DNA of 56,629 nucleotides, from contig JAHDIP010000010.1 of assembly GCA_020630735.1 (NCBI GenBank), positions 1 to 56,629 on the forward strand. The letters are read 5' to 3'. The stretch is from Saprospiraceae bacterium (GTDB lineage: Bacteria; Bacteroidota; Bacteroidia; Chitinophagales; Saprospiraceae). Each line of letters starts with the position of its first letter. Position 1 is the first letter of the stretch. Position numbers and translations under genes: made by a program. Below are positions 40,974 through 50,010 of the stretch, piece by piece. The notes beneath the pieces were generated by a model, which was given only the letters and a program-made list of their open reading frames with translations, was not told where the DNA came from and searched no databases.

Positions 40974-41906
40974 TTAAGAAAAATGAGGTGTTAGTAGAGC
41001 CTCGTATGCAGAAAGTTCGGGGCGTTCTGCTATACCTTTGTTAATAATATTTAGTACTCGTTCACGTTCTTCACCGATAAGTGGCAAACGAGGAGCTCGT
41101 ACATGTTCTGTGCCGATACCTGTAGCTACTTCAGCTAACTTGATGTATTGAACCAATTTTGGATTAATATCTAATTCTAGTAAAGGCATAAACCAACGAT
41201 AGATTTCTCTAGCTTCTTTTATTTTTCCAGACTTAGTTAGTTCATAAATCAAAACCGTTTCTCTAGGAAATGCATCTACTAATCCTGCTACCCAACCATC
41301 TGCTCCAGCGCATAAACATTCAAACGCAAGTGTATCTACACCACCCAATATTTTGATACGATCCCCAAAGGCGTTTCGCATACGCGTAACATTTGTCAAA
41401 TCTCTAGTTGATTCTTTTACTGCTTGAATATTATTGTATTTGATTAATTCCTTAAACATATCAACTGTCACATGAATTTTATAATCTACAGGGTTGTTGT
41501 AAATCATGATAGGCAAAGAAGTAGCTTTGGCAATTGTCTTAAAGTACTCGACTACTTCTCGATCATCAGCTTTATACTTTAGCGGGGGCAATAGCATAAA
41601 ACCATCAGCACCACGTTTTTCACCTTCTATTGCAATTTGTACTGCATCAGAAGTTCGTTGTTCGGCAATATTTAAAATCACAGGAACACGTCCCTTGCTT
41701 GTTTCGAGTGCAGCATCAAGTAAGGTAAATTTTTCTTCAGTTGATAAGGTGCTTGCTTCACCGAGGCTACCTGCTAGTACAAGACCATCTACACCTGCTT
41801 GAATTTGAGCTTCAAGATTTTTTTGAAACATAGGAATATCTAAAGCCCCATCTTTTGTGAATTTTGTAGTCACAGCAGGATAAACTCCTTCCCATTTTAC
41901 TTGCAT
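40974..41906 (-). CDS. DapA family lyase, probable Pyr4H2C deaminase
   Basis: Dihydrodipicolinate-synthase-fold enzyme of 310 residues. The Schiff-base Lys164 (AVKEST), Tyr136 (IMIYNNP) and the GSLGEA substrate loop (46-51) are present. In hydroxyproline catabolism this family includes the deaminase/dehydratase that turns 1-pyrroline-4-hydroxy-2-carboxylate into 2-oxoglutarate semialdehyde. It is the first gene of the operon, with its own promoter box and candidate operator upstream, opposite the AraC regulator. Other DapA-type functions cannot be ruled out from sequence alone. Confidence 0.87.
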   Translation of the reverse strand: MQVKWEGVYPAVTTKFTKDGALDIPMFQKNLEAQIQAGVDGLVLAGSLGEASTLSTEEKFTLLDAALETSKGRVPVILNIAEQRTSDAVQIAIEGEKRGADGFMLLPPLKYKADDREVVEYFKTIAKATSLPIMIYNNPVDYKIHVTVDMFKELIKYNNIQAVKESTRDLTNVTRMRNAFGDRIKILGGVDTLAFECLCAGADGWVAGLVDAFPRETVLIYELTKSGKIKEAREIYRWFMPLLELDINPKLVQYIKLAEVATGIGTEHVRAPRLPLIGEERERVLNIINKGIAERPELSAYEALLTPHFS

Positions 41907-41938
41907 TGTTATAATTTTTTATGTTTTGGAATTAAAAT

Positions 41939-41980
41939 GAATATGATAATACAAAAATAGAGTGTAATTCTATCATATTC
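41939..41980. promoter_or_regulatory. Candidate operator and hyp-operon promoter
   Basis: A perfect 10-bp inverted repeat GAATATGATA (41939-41948) and TATCATATTC (41971-41980) flanks the minus-strand -7 box TATTTTTG (41959 to 41952). An AraC-type protein bound to both half-sites could control the promoter by looping or direct contact. That the divergent regulator binds here is inferred from position. Confidence 0.6.
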
Positions 41981-42034
41981 TTTTAAAATTCTTGCGTAAA
42001 TTGATACTATATTACTAATAGTTCTTGAAATATT

Positions 42035-42042
42035 TATCTTTG
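42035..42042 (+). promoter_or_regulatory. -7 box of AraC-type gene
   Basis: TATCTTTG matches TAnnTTTG and lies 20 bases before the ATG at 42063. No clear -33 TTTG. Confidence 0.45.
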
Positions 42043-42062
42043 CTATCAAAAAAATATAAAAA

Positions 42063-42929
42063 ATGAAAGTTTTACCTTTCAAAATACCAAAGACAACAAG
42101 CGAATCTTTTAGAGTTCAAATAGACGATGTTCCTTATTTTTACGATCGATTACACAACCACCCAGAGTTACAAATTACTTTAGTCAAGAAAGGTTACGGG
42201 ACACTTTTTGTAGGTGATAGTATTTCGTCTTTTCAGGAAGGAGATGTACATGTTATTGGTTCTAATGTTCCTCATGTAATGAAAAATGATCCTGTTTTTT
42301 ATGAAGATGAAGAACAGGTGGCTTATTCTATCTCTGTTTTTTTCAATAAGGAATCTTTTGGCAAAGAATTTTTTAATTTGCCTGAGATGCAAAAAGTAAA
42401 AGAACTAATTAAAAATGCTGAACGAGGAATACGCATAGAAGGAAAAACAAAAGAAACACTAACCCAAAAAATAGAAGAAATTGAAAAGGCTGAAGGTTTT
42501 GATCGGTTTTTATTATTACTTTCTATCTTGAATAGTATATCCAATTCAGAAGAGTGGAACTACCTATCGAATATCAGCTTTAATGTAAATAATAACCAAG
42601 TAAGTGATCAAAAACTGAATGATGTATTTCAATACGTAATGGATAATTATGCAACTCCAATCGGTTTAGATGAAATTGCTTCGGTTGCGAACATGAGTAC
42701 TTCTGCTTTTTGTAGGTATTTTAAGTTGAGAACACGTAAAACATTTATTCGTTTTCTAAACGAATTTAGAATCGGAACAGCTTGCAGAGAATTGGTTGAA
42801 AAAAACACCTCTGTTTCGATAGTTTGCTATGAAGTAGGTTTTAATAATGTCTCCAATTTTAATCGCCAGTTTAAGACCATAACAGGTTTAACACCTTCAC
42901 AGTATGCTCAAAAATACAGGGCACAATAA
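42063..42929 (+). CDS. AraC family transcriptional regulator
   Basis: 288 residues: an N-terminal cupin-like sensor domain (HNHPELQITLVKKGYGTLFVGD, GDVHVIGSNVPHVM) and a C-terminal pair of helix-turn-helix motifs from about residue 190 (LDEIASVANMSTSAFCRYFKLRT and VSIVCYEVGFNNVSNFNRQFKTITG, shown as short parts). It is transcribed away from the hydroxyproline-type operon and is the most likely regulator of it, with a hydroxyproline derivative as likely inducer; this is inferred. A candidate binding palindrome lies in the shared promoter region. Confidence 0.9.
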   Translation: MKVLPFKIPKTTSESFRVQIDDVPYFYDRLHNHPELQITLVKKGYGTLFVGDSISSFQEGDVHVIGSNVPHVMKNDPVFYEDEEQVAYSISVFFNKESFGKEFFNLPEMQKVKELIKNAERGIRIEGKTKETLTQKIEEIEKAEGFDRFLLLLSILNSISNSEEWNYLSNISFNVNNNQVSDQKLNDVFQYVMDNYATPIGLDEIASVANMSTSAFCRYFKLRTRKTFIRFLNEFRIGTACRELVEKNTSVSIVCYEVGFNNVSNFNRQFKTITGLTPSQYAQKYRAQ

Positions 42930-42958
42930 TCGCATGGGCGTAGAAAAAAATTAAACAT

Positions 42959-43015
42959 ATGAAGGTAATTGTTTTAGGAGGAACAGGGTTTATAGGTTAT
43001 TATACCTGCCTTTAA
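42959..43015 (+). pseudogene. Remnant of NAD-dependent epimerase gene
   Basis: Nineteen codons starting with ATG read MKVIVLGGTGFIGYYTCL then stop. This is the start of a Rossmann-fold SDR epimerase (GxxGxxG motif) cut off by a stop. Only the first strand and turn remain. Whatever gene this was is gone after the stop. Confidence 0.6.
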
Positions 43016-43056
43016 AATCTACAGTTTCTTTTGACCAAGCACTTACTAAATAAAAA

Positions 43057-43087
43057 AAGCCTTTCGCAAAAGAATTGCAAAAGGCTT
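43057..43087. terminator. Bidirectional terminator hairpin
   Basis: AAGCCTTTCGCAA (43057-43069) and TTGCAAAAGGCTT (43075-43087) form a 13-bp stem with one mismatch, flanked by A-rich sequence on the left. It lies between the remnant and the end of sdhB on the minus strand. Confidence 0.6.
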
Positions 43088-43132
43088 CCTTAAATCATTG
43101 TATGTTTATGACAAAGGAGATAAAACTCCTAG

Positions 43133-43894
43133 TTAAACCGTTTTATCAGAACCGAATACAGAACCCATATAAGTACGATTCATTCTTGCTATATTGGTAA
43201 TCGAAATTTCTTTAGGACATTCTACCTCACAAGCTCCTGTATTAGAACACATACCAAAACCTTCTTCATCCATTTGTTTTACCATTGATTGAACACGTTT
43301 AGAATGCTCTACTTCTCCTTGTGGTAACAAGCCTAGATGTGATACTTTTGCAGAAGTAAAAAGCATAGCAGAGGCATTAGGACAAGCTGCTACACAAGCG
43401 CCACAACCAATACATGTAGCTGCATCGAAAGCTTGTAACGCTAAGTCTTTTTCGATCGGAATGGCATTTCCGTCTTGTGCTTGACCGGTATTGACAGAAA
43501 TATACCCACCAGCCTGAATGATTCTATCAAATGATGAACGATCAACAACTAAATCTTTTATAACTGGAAATGCTTTAGCACGCCAAGGCTCGATAGTGAT
43601 GGTATCACCACTTTTGAAATGACGCATATGAAGTTGGCAGGTTGTTGTTCCTCCTTGAGGTCCATGTGGTCGACCATTAATGACCATGCTGCAAGCACCA
43701 CAAATACCTTCTCTACAATCGTGTTCGAAAGCGACAGGTTCTTCTTTTTTCTCGATCAATGTTTGATTCAAAACATCTAGCATTTCGAGAAAAGACATAT
43801 GTTCATTAGCAGCCACTTGATAACTTTCGAATCGACCACTATCGTTATTGTTTTTTTGTCTCCAAACTTTTAACGTTAAGTTCATATCACTCAT
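43133..43894 (-). CDS. sdhB: Succinate dehydrogenase/fumarate reductase iron-sulfur subunit
   Basis: Electron-transfer subunit of 253 residues, carrying electrons between the flavoprotein and the membrane cytochrome subunit. The [2Fe-2S] ligands Cys60, Cys65, Cys68 and Cys86 are visible (CREGICGAC). Further Cys clusters [12 protein letters not shown] and [12 protein letters not shown] bind the [4Fe-4S] and [3Fe-4S] centres. Length and order fit the Bacteroidota type. It is the last gene of sdhCAB, with 55 bases between it and sdhA. Direction (succinate oxidation or fumarate reduction) cannot be told from sequence. Confidence 0.95.
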   Translation of the reverse strand: MSDMNLTLKVWRQKNNNDSGRFESYQVAANEHMSFLEMLDVLNQTLIEKKEEPVAFEHDCREGICGACSMVINGRPHGPQGGTTTCQLHMRHFKSGDTITIEPWRAKAFPVIKDLVVDRSSFDRIIQAGGYISVNTGQAQDGNAIPIEKDLALQAFDAATCIGCGACVAACPNASAMLFTSAKVSHLGLLPQGEVEHSKRVQSMVKQMDEEGFGMCSNTGACEVECPKEISITNIARMNRTYMGSVFGSDKTV

Positions 43895-43949
43895 AATAGA
43901 AAAATTTTAAACGTTTTGAATCAGCAATTTTAATACACTTTGTAGTTGA

Positions 43950-45941
43950 TTACTTGTATGAACGTGTTTTCAATTCAACATTTTCGAAAATTAATTCTTC
44001 CTTGTGTAAAATAGGTTCGTTTTCGTCCCATTCCCAAGCAGAAACAAAAGTAAACTCATCATCTCTACGCATTGCTTCACCATCTTGAGTATATTCTTCA
44101 CGGAAGTGACCACCACAAGATTCTTCTCTCGTAAGCGCATCTACGATCATTACTTCTCCCAATTCCATAAAGTCTGCCACACGTGCTGCCTTTTCCAATT
44201 CAGGATTAAATTCATCGGTAGAACCTGGTACAAATACATCACTCCAAAATTCTTTTCTCAACTCTCTAATCAATTGACGACCTTTTTTCAAGCCTTCTGC
44301 ATTACGAGCCATACCGCAGTATTCCCACATGATTTTTCCTAGACGACGGTGGAACTCTTCAACAGACTTATCTCCTTTTATGTTCAATAATTTGTTGAGT
44401 CGTTCTTGAGTTTCTTTTTCAGCAGCGATGAATTCAGGCGTTTCATTACTTATTTTTGGTGTTCTAATTTCTTTGGATAAGAACTGACCAATAGTATAAG
44501 GAATAACGAAGTAGCCATCAGCCAATCCTTGCATCAATGCAGAAGCTCCTAAACGGTTAGACCCGTGATCAGAGAAGTTTGCTTCACCTAGGCAGAACAA
44601 ACCTGGAACATTTGTTTCTAAATTATAGTCAACCCAAACACCGCCCATTGTATAGTGAACAGCAGGGTATATTTTCATTGGCAACACATATGGATTCTCG
44701 CCTGTAATTTTTTCATACATTTCAAACAAGTTACCATACTTTGCTTCAACAACTGCTGTACCTAATTTTGTAATCGTTGCTTTATCTGCATTCGACATAC
44801 CCTTAGATATTGCTTCGGATTTTCCGTATCGTTGAATAGCATCTGCAAAATCAAGGAATACAGCCAAACCTGTTTGGTTAACACCATGTCCTTCATCGCA
44901 AGCTACCTTTGCTGCACGAGAAGCTACATCACGAGGGACTAAGTTCCCGAAAGCAGGATAGCGTCGCTCTAAGTAGTAATCTCTATCACCTTCAGGAATA
45001 TCGTTTCCAGTTTTTCGACCTTCACGAATAGCCATTACATCCTCTTTCTTTTTCGGTACCCAAACACGACCGTCATTTCTCAATGACTCCGACATCAAGG
45101 TAAGTTTCGATTGATACTCGCCTGATACAGGAATACAAGTTGGGTGAATTTGTGTAAAACAAGGATTAGCCATTAAAGCACCTCGTCTTACTGCTCGCCA
45201 TGCTGCAGTGACATTAGAACCCATTGCATTAGTCGACAAGTAGAATACATTTCCATAACCACCTGTTGCTAAAACAACACAGTGAGCCGCAAATCGTTCA
45301 AGTTTTCCTGTCAATAAATTTCGAGCAATGATGCCACGAGCTTTGCCATCTACCTTTACCAAATCTAACATTTCGTGGCGGTTGTACATTTCTACATTAC
45401 CAACTGAAATTTGTCGAGATAGTGCTTGGTAAGCCCCTAGCAATAATTGTTGCCCTGTTTGACCTCTTGCATAAAAAGTACGAGAGACTTGTACACCACC
45501 AAATGAACGGTTGGCTAAAAGTCCTCCATATTCTCTTGCAAAAGGAACTCCCTGTGCAACGCATTGGTCAATGATGTTTCGACTAGCTTCTGCTAAACGA
45601 TGCACATTTGCTTCACGCGAACGATAATCACCACCTTTTATAGTATCATAAAATAGACGGTAAACACTGTCTCCATCATTTTGATAATTCTTAGCAGCAT
45701 TGATTCCTCCTTGGGCAGCAATACTGTGAGCTCTACGTGGGCTATCATGAAAGGTAAATGCTTTTACATTGTACCCCAGTTCTCCAAGTGTAGCAGCAGC
45801 CGAAGCACCTGCCAAACCTGTTCCAACTACGATGATATCAATACGTCTTTTATTATTAGGCGCTACAAGATTCATTTTAGAACGATAGTTCGTCCATTTC
45901 GTATCAAGTGGGCCATCTGGTATATTCGAATTCAATTTCAT
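43950..45941 (-). CDS. sdhA: Succinate dehydrogenase/fumarate reductase flavoprotein subunit
   Basis: Catalytic subunit of 663 residues that interconverts succinate and fumarate. FAD binding is shown by [17 protein letters not shown] near the N-terminus and by HSIAAQGG, whose His72 is the likely covalent FAD attachment site. Substrate-site residues lie in [12 protein letters not shown] and NRLGASAL, all present. The long form with a short N-terminal extension is typical of Bacteroidota. It belongs to the sdhCAB operon. Confidence 0.96.
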   Translation of the reverse strand: MKLNSNIPDGPLDTKWTNYRSKMNLVAPNNKRRIDIIVVGTGLAGASAAATLGELGYNVKAFTFHDSPRRAHSIAAQGGINAAKNYQNDGDSVYRLFYDTIKGGDYRSREANVHRLAEASRNIIDQCVAQGVPFAREYGGLLANRSFGGVQVSRTFYARGQTGQQLLLGAYQALSRQISVGNVEMYNRHEMLDLVKVDGKARGIIARNLLTGKLERFAAHCVVLATGGYGNVFYLSTNAMGSNVTAAWRAVRRGALMANPCFTQIHPTCIPVSGEYQSKLTLMSESLRNDGRVWVPKKKEDVMAIREGRKTGNDIPEGDRDYYLERRYPAFGNLVPRDVASRAAKVACDEGHGVNQTGLAVFLDFADAIQRYGKSEAISKGMSNADKATITKLGTAVVEAKYGNLFEMYEKITGENPYVLPMKIYPAVHYTMGGVWVDYNLETNVPGLFCLGEANFSDHGSNRLGASALMQGLADGYFVIPYTIGQFLSKEIRTPKISNETPEFIAAEKETQERLNKLLNIKGDKSVEEFHRRLGKIMWEYCGMARNAEGLKKGRQLIRELRKEFWSDVFVPGSTDEFNPELEKAARVADFMELGEVMIVDALTREESCGGHFREEYTQDGEAMRRDDEFTFVSAWEWDENEPILHKEELIFENVELKTRSYK

Positions 45942-45985
45942 TTTTCTGTTAGTTTTTGAACGATCTAGAAATAATTCGTTGAATA

Positions 45986-46669
45986 TTATTTAAAGAGGAA
46001 AAAGTAAATAGGAATGATAGCATAAGCTATAGGAACAAGTATCGAGAAGATAACTCCCATACCTTTTATAAATGGGGTATACTTTTTATGGTTGAGACCT
46101 AATGTTTGGAATGCACTTTGGAAACCATGTAGTAGGTGTAAAGCTAAGGCAATTAGACCTACGAGATATGCAACTACCACCAACGGGTTTTTGAATGAGG
46201 TCAATACTTTATCATAAAGGTCTTGTACTTTGTAGTCAATACCATCATAAGCAACCATGTCTACAGCGCCGAATTTCATTTTAAACCAAAAATCTCCCAT
46301 ATGGATAAGCAAAAAAGCAAAAATTAAAGTACCTAATAGCGCCATGTTTTTGGAGGCAAAAGAGGCATTAGCTCCAGTACTTACAGCATATCGAGAGCCT
46401 TTAGCGCTTCTATTTTTTAGTGCAATCAATATTCCTTGAATAGCATGTAATAAAATACCTGCATAGAGACCGAAAGAAATGGTCTTTATAAAAGGATTAT
46501 GTGTCATGAAGTAAGCGTAAACATTGAACGATTTGCCTCCATCGTTAGCTAGGAGTTGTAAGTTTCCGGCTAGATGCACAACAAGGAAGGATATTAAAAA
46601 CAAACCTGTGAGGCTCATTATTAGTTTCTTTCCGATGGAAGAGGTTAGAAAATTAGATACCCAACTCAT
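45986..46669 (-). CDS. sdhC: Succinate dehydrogenase cytochrome b subunit
   Basis: Membrane anchor of 227 residues with about five helices, of the single-subunit di-heme type found in Bacteroidota and Wolinella. The His residues in [28 protein letters not shown] and [12 protein letters not shown] fit heme b ligands. It passes electrons to or from the quinone pool. It is the first gene of the operon, and the promoter box at 46751-46758 suits its start. Confidence 0.92.
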   Translation of the reverse strand: MSWVSNFLTSSIGKKLIMSLTGLFLISFLVVHLAGNLQLLANDGGKSFNVYAYFMTHNPFIKTISFGLYAGILLHAIQGILIALKNRSAKGSRYAVSTGANASFASKNMALLGTLIFAFLLIHMGDFWFKMKFGAVDMVAYDGIDYKVQDLYDKVLTSFKNPLVVVAYLVGLIALALHLLHGFQSAFQTLGLNHKKYTPFIKGMGVIFSILVPIAYAIIPIYFFLFK

Positions 46670-47072
46670 ATAATTTTCGTTTTGTGAATGTTAATAACCG
46701 TTTTTTCGTTGAAAAACGGTGTTTTATGGATACTCTTTAAGGAGTTTGCACAAATCTATTTATTTATAAGCACAAAGCCAACAGCAATATGGCAATGATA
46801 GGTATGTTAAAGTTATTTAGAATCATTCTATACAGTTTTAATCATGTGGCATTTAATCAATTTTGAGGTCATAATTAGCGTGCATGAATAGATTCGGCAA
46901 ATTATAGACGGAAGATTTTTTGGAAAAAAAGCAGAAAAGACCATTATAAAATACAAAATCAATTGAGGTGTGCTACTTCTTAATTAGATTGCCGTCAAAG
47001 AGAATAGCGAGTAATGTAGTCTAGAATGATTATCTTGCATGATATTTTTTAACAGTTACCTTGTTTATGTTT
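46670..47072. other. Intergenic region before sdhC and hypothetical gene
   Basis: About 400 bases, divergent between sdhC (minus) and a small gene (plus). It holds the sdh promoter at 46751 and a hairpin ACCGTTTTTTC/GAAAAACGGT near 46690-46713. No ORF. Confidence 0.5.
46751..46782 (-). promoter_or_regulatory. Promoter of sdhCAB
   Basis: On the minus strand, TTG(G), 19 bases, then TAGATTTG (46758 to 46751) match the Bacteroidota promoter form. The expected transcript start is about 75 bases before sdhC. Confidence 0.55.
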
Positions 47073-47576
47073 ATGAAAAAAGAGACAAAAATCAGTTTTA
47101 AGCATTTTTTAGAAAAATTTCCTAAAGTAAAACTTCCTATAACGCTTAGCGATGACTCGCACCACGATTTTAGCCAACATAATCCTCCACTACCAGCGCT
47201 GATGATTGAGCAGTTTCTTATTCCGCTAGAGTCTAATGAAATTGATGAATTTACGGAATATATTCCTTGTTTTAGGTTGCCTAAAACAGAAAAAATTCAT
47301 GCTATTGTCTATTGGAAAGCTGCTTTACTGAATTATGAATATGTCTTATTGACCTTTGATAAAAAAGGAACATTTATAGATAAACAGATTATTGCGGGAA
47401 CTAAGACTAAAGATAATGCGTTAATCAGATCAGTAGCTACAATAGATGAAGATTGGATTATTTATATGGCGGGTGGTGTAGCACCTACAAATGATGAAAC
47501 AAATTACGATGCGGCTTCTACGCATACTATTAATCTGGAATTACTTGCCAACGGAAAAATTATCCACTCTAATTAA
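47073..47576 (+). CDS. Hypothetical protein, 167 aa
   Basis: Small soluble protein with no recognised domain. The Met at 47073 (MKKETKISFKHFLEKFPKVK) was chosen; ATG at 47067 and TTG at 47061 are in-frame alternatives. The sequence has ITLSDDSHHDFSQHN, AIVYWKAALLNYEYVLLTFDKKG and AGGVAPTNDETNYDAASTHTINLEL, suggesting an alpha/beta fold. No signal peptide. It lies between the sdh promoter and rnr, 130 bases before the latter. The function is unknown. Confidence 0.65.
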   Translation: MKKETKISFKHFLEKFPKVKLPITLSDDSHHDFSQHNPPLPALMIEQFLIPLESNEIDEFTEYIPCFRLPKTEKIHAIVYWKAALLNYEYVLLTFDKKGTFIDKQIIAGTKTKDNALIRSVATIDEDWIIYMAGGVAPTNDETNYDAASTHTINLELLANGKIIHSN

Positions 47577-47706
47577 TTTTTTAAATCTACAATTATTAAA
47601 ACATCATTCCCTATTATCCGTAAAAAGTATAATAGAATGAAAAACAATTAGACCTCATGTTAATGATAAAGATTAACTAGTCTATTATAAACATATCAAT
47701 ACATAA

Positions 47707-49878
47707 ATGGTAAAAAAGAAAAATAAATCTTCAGGTATAAAATACAAAAAATTAAGTGTTAAAGACCTGAAACGTGTAATACTCAATTTGTATTCACGAA
47801 ACTCCCGCAAACAGTATAATGCAAAAACTATAATCAAAAAATTAAAAATTACGAATAGTAAAGATGCTGTACAAGATGCACTCACTAAACTAGCACGTGA
47901 TAAATTTTTAATCTCTCTAGCAGATCATAAATTCAAATTAAACAACCGTTTAGCAAGCCCTCATAAATCAAAATCGCAAGGAAAAAAATACCAAGGAAAA
48001 GTCGATATGACTCGTACTGGGGCAGCATATATTATTTGCGAAGGATTGGATAGCGATGTTTATGTTGCTGCCAACAAAACGAATTTTGCATTAAATGGTG
48101 ATCGAGTAGAAGTAGTTGTTTTTGAAAAGAAAAATCGACGCAAACCAGAAGGAGAAATTACAAAAATCCTCAAGCGTTCGACAGAATATTTTATTGGCTC
48201 TGTTCGCTTGTTTAGAAAATATGCAGTCGTTATTCCAGATAAAATGAATATGCCTGTTGATATATTTGTTGATCTTGAAAACACGAAAGAAGCTAAAGAC
48301 GGAGATAAAGTTGTCGTAAAAATAACGAAATGGCCTAGTCGCCACAGCCATAGTCCAATCGGGCAAGTAACTACAGTACTTGGCGAAACAGGAAGCCATG
48401 ATATCGAGATGAAAGCCATCTTAATCAACAACGGATTCAATCTTGATTTTCCTGAAGAAGTAATTGCTGAATCGGAAGCACTAGCAACTGAAATTACGGA
48501 AAAAGAAAAAGCCGAGCGTAGAGATATGCGTAAGGTGACAACTTTCACTATTGATCCTGATACTGCTAAAGATTTTGACGATGCACTGTCTTACGAAAAG
48601 AAAGAAGATGGTAGCTATGAAATCGGTGTCCATATTGCCGATGTTACTCATTATGTGCGACCAGGTACGGCTCTAGACAAAGAAGCTTACGACCGATCAA
48701 CTTCTGTATATTTAGTAGATCGAGTATTGCCGATGTTGCCCGAAATGATCTCAAATGAATTGTGTTCCTTGCGACCAAATGAAGATAAGCGAACGTTTTC
48801 GGCTGTCTTCACTTTTGGTAAAAACGATAAAATCATTAATCGTTGGTTTGGAAAAACATTTACGCATTCTGTTCGACGATTTACATACGAAGAAGCACAA
48901 GAAGTACTTGAAACAGGTAAAGGAGATTTTGCAATAGAATTATTAGAATTGAATCGAGTAGCAAAAAAATTGCGAAAGAAAAAATTCAAAAATGGAGCGA
49001 TTGCTTTCGAAGCAGAAGAGGTGAAATTCCGATTAGACGAAGAGGGAACACCAATTGATGTATATGTGAAAGAGCGAAAAGATGCACATATGCTCATCGA
49101 AGATTTTATGTTATTAGCCAATAAAGAAGTGGCAAAGTTTATTGCTAAAAAAGGAAAGACTCAAGAAATACCTTTTGTCTATCGAGTACACGATTTGCCT
49201 AATATGGATAAGGTTGCAGACTTCGCACGCTTTGCTAACGAACTTGGTTTTAAAATAGAAACACAAACACCTCGTCAAATTGCAGACTCATTTAACTTAC
49301 TGACCAAAGAAGCTAAGAAAAATGATGCGCTTAAAATTTTGGAACCAATCGCTATCCGTACCATGTCGAAAGCAGTATATACTTCTGACAATATTGGACA
49401 CTATGGGTTAGGCTTTGAACATTATTCTCATTTTACTTCTCCTATTCGTCGATACTCTGATGTATTAGCACATCGTATTTTAGAAAAAAACCTGTCGGGC
49501 ACCTTTCGTGTAAACAAAGAAAATTTAGAAGCACAATGTAAACACATTTCTGCTCAAGAACGGAAAGCGATGGATGCAGAAAGAGAATCGACCAAGTACA
49601 AACAAGTTGAATATATCGAAAAACATGTTGGAGAAATTTTTGAAGGTCATATTTCTGGTATGATTGACCGAGGGTTGTTTGTAGAGTTGACAGCCAATAA
49701 AGTAGAAGGAATGGTCGGTTTTGATACCTTGAATGAAGCTTTTGATATTGCTAATAGTCGTTTACTTGCCACTGGAATGCGTACCAAAAAAGTATTCAGA
49801 ATGGGCGATACGATTAAAGTGAAAATCGTAAGTGCTAATCTTGCTAAGAAACAAGTGGAGATGGAATTAGTCGAGTAA
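47707..49878 (+). CDS. rnr: Ribonuclease R
   Basis: 3'-5' exoribonuclease of 723 residues that degrades structured RNA in the cytoplasm. An N-terminal helical region is followed by cold-shock domains (about 95-260), the RNB catalytic domain with DPDTAKDFDDAL (from Asp283, with four Asp), and a C-terminal S1 domain (about 635-722, HVGEIFEGHISGMIDRGLFV). Lys-rich N- and C-termini help RNA binding. It has no close partner gene and is followed by a strong bidirectional terminator. Confidence 0.96.
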   Translation: MVKKKNKSSGIKYKKLSVKDLKRVILNLYSRNSRKQYNAKTIIKKLKITNSKDAVQDALTKLARDKFLISLADHKFKLNNRLASPHKSKSQGKKYQGKVDMTRTGAAYIICEGLDSDVYVAANKTNFALNGDRVEVVVFEKKNRRKPEGEITKILKRSTEYFIGSVRLFRKYAVVIPDKMNMPVDIFVDLENTKEAKDGDKVVVKITKWPSRHSHSPIGQVTTVLGETGSHDIEMKAILINNGFNLDFPEEVIAESEALATEITEKEKAERRDMRKVTTFTIDPDTAKDFDDALSYEKKEDGSYEIGVHIADVTHYVRPGTALDKEAYDRSTSVYLVDRVLPMLPEMISNELCSLRPNEDKRTFSAVFTFGKNDKIINRWFGKTFTHSVRRFTYEEAQEVLETGKGDFAIELLELNRVAKKLRKKKFKNGAIAFEAEEVKFRLDEEGTPIDVYVKERKDAHMLIEDFMLLANKEVAKFIAKKGKTQEIPFVYRVHDLPNMDKVADFARFANELGFKIETQTPRQIADSFNLLTKEAKKNDALKILEPIAIRTMSKAVYTSDNIGHYGLGFEHYSHFTSPIRRYSDVLAHRILEKNLSGTFRVNKENLEAQCKHISAQERKAMDAERESTKYKQVEYIEKHVGEIFEGHISGMIDRGLFVELTANKVEGMVGFDTLNEAFDIANSRLLATGMRTKKVFRMGDTIKVKIVSANLAKKQVEMELVE

Positions 49879-49905
49879 TGTTGATCACTTAGTTTGCTTG
49901 GAAAT

Positions 49906-49945
49906 ACAAGAGGCTTTTTCGCCAGTAGACGAAAAAGCCTCTTGT
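49906..49945. terminator. Strong bidirectional terminator
   Basis: Perfect 16-bp stem: ACAAGAGGCTTTTTCG (49906-49921) and CGAAAAAGCCTCTTGT (49930-49945). It lies between convergent rnr and bamA. Confidence 0.8.
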
Positions 49946-50010
49946 TATATCAAGTTGTGTATATTTTATTTTTAGCAAGTTTGAAACTACGGGAACATTT
50001 GTACATGTAC

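Noticed and set aside
48060-48548. 162-codon antisense frame within rnr
   Set aside because: Ser-rich shadow of the conserved RNase R reading frame; no independent support.
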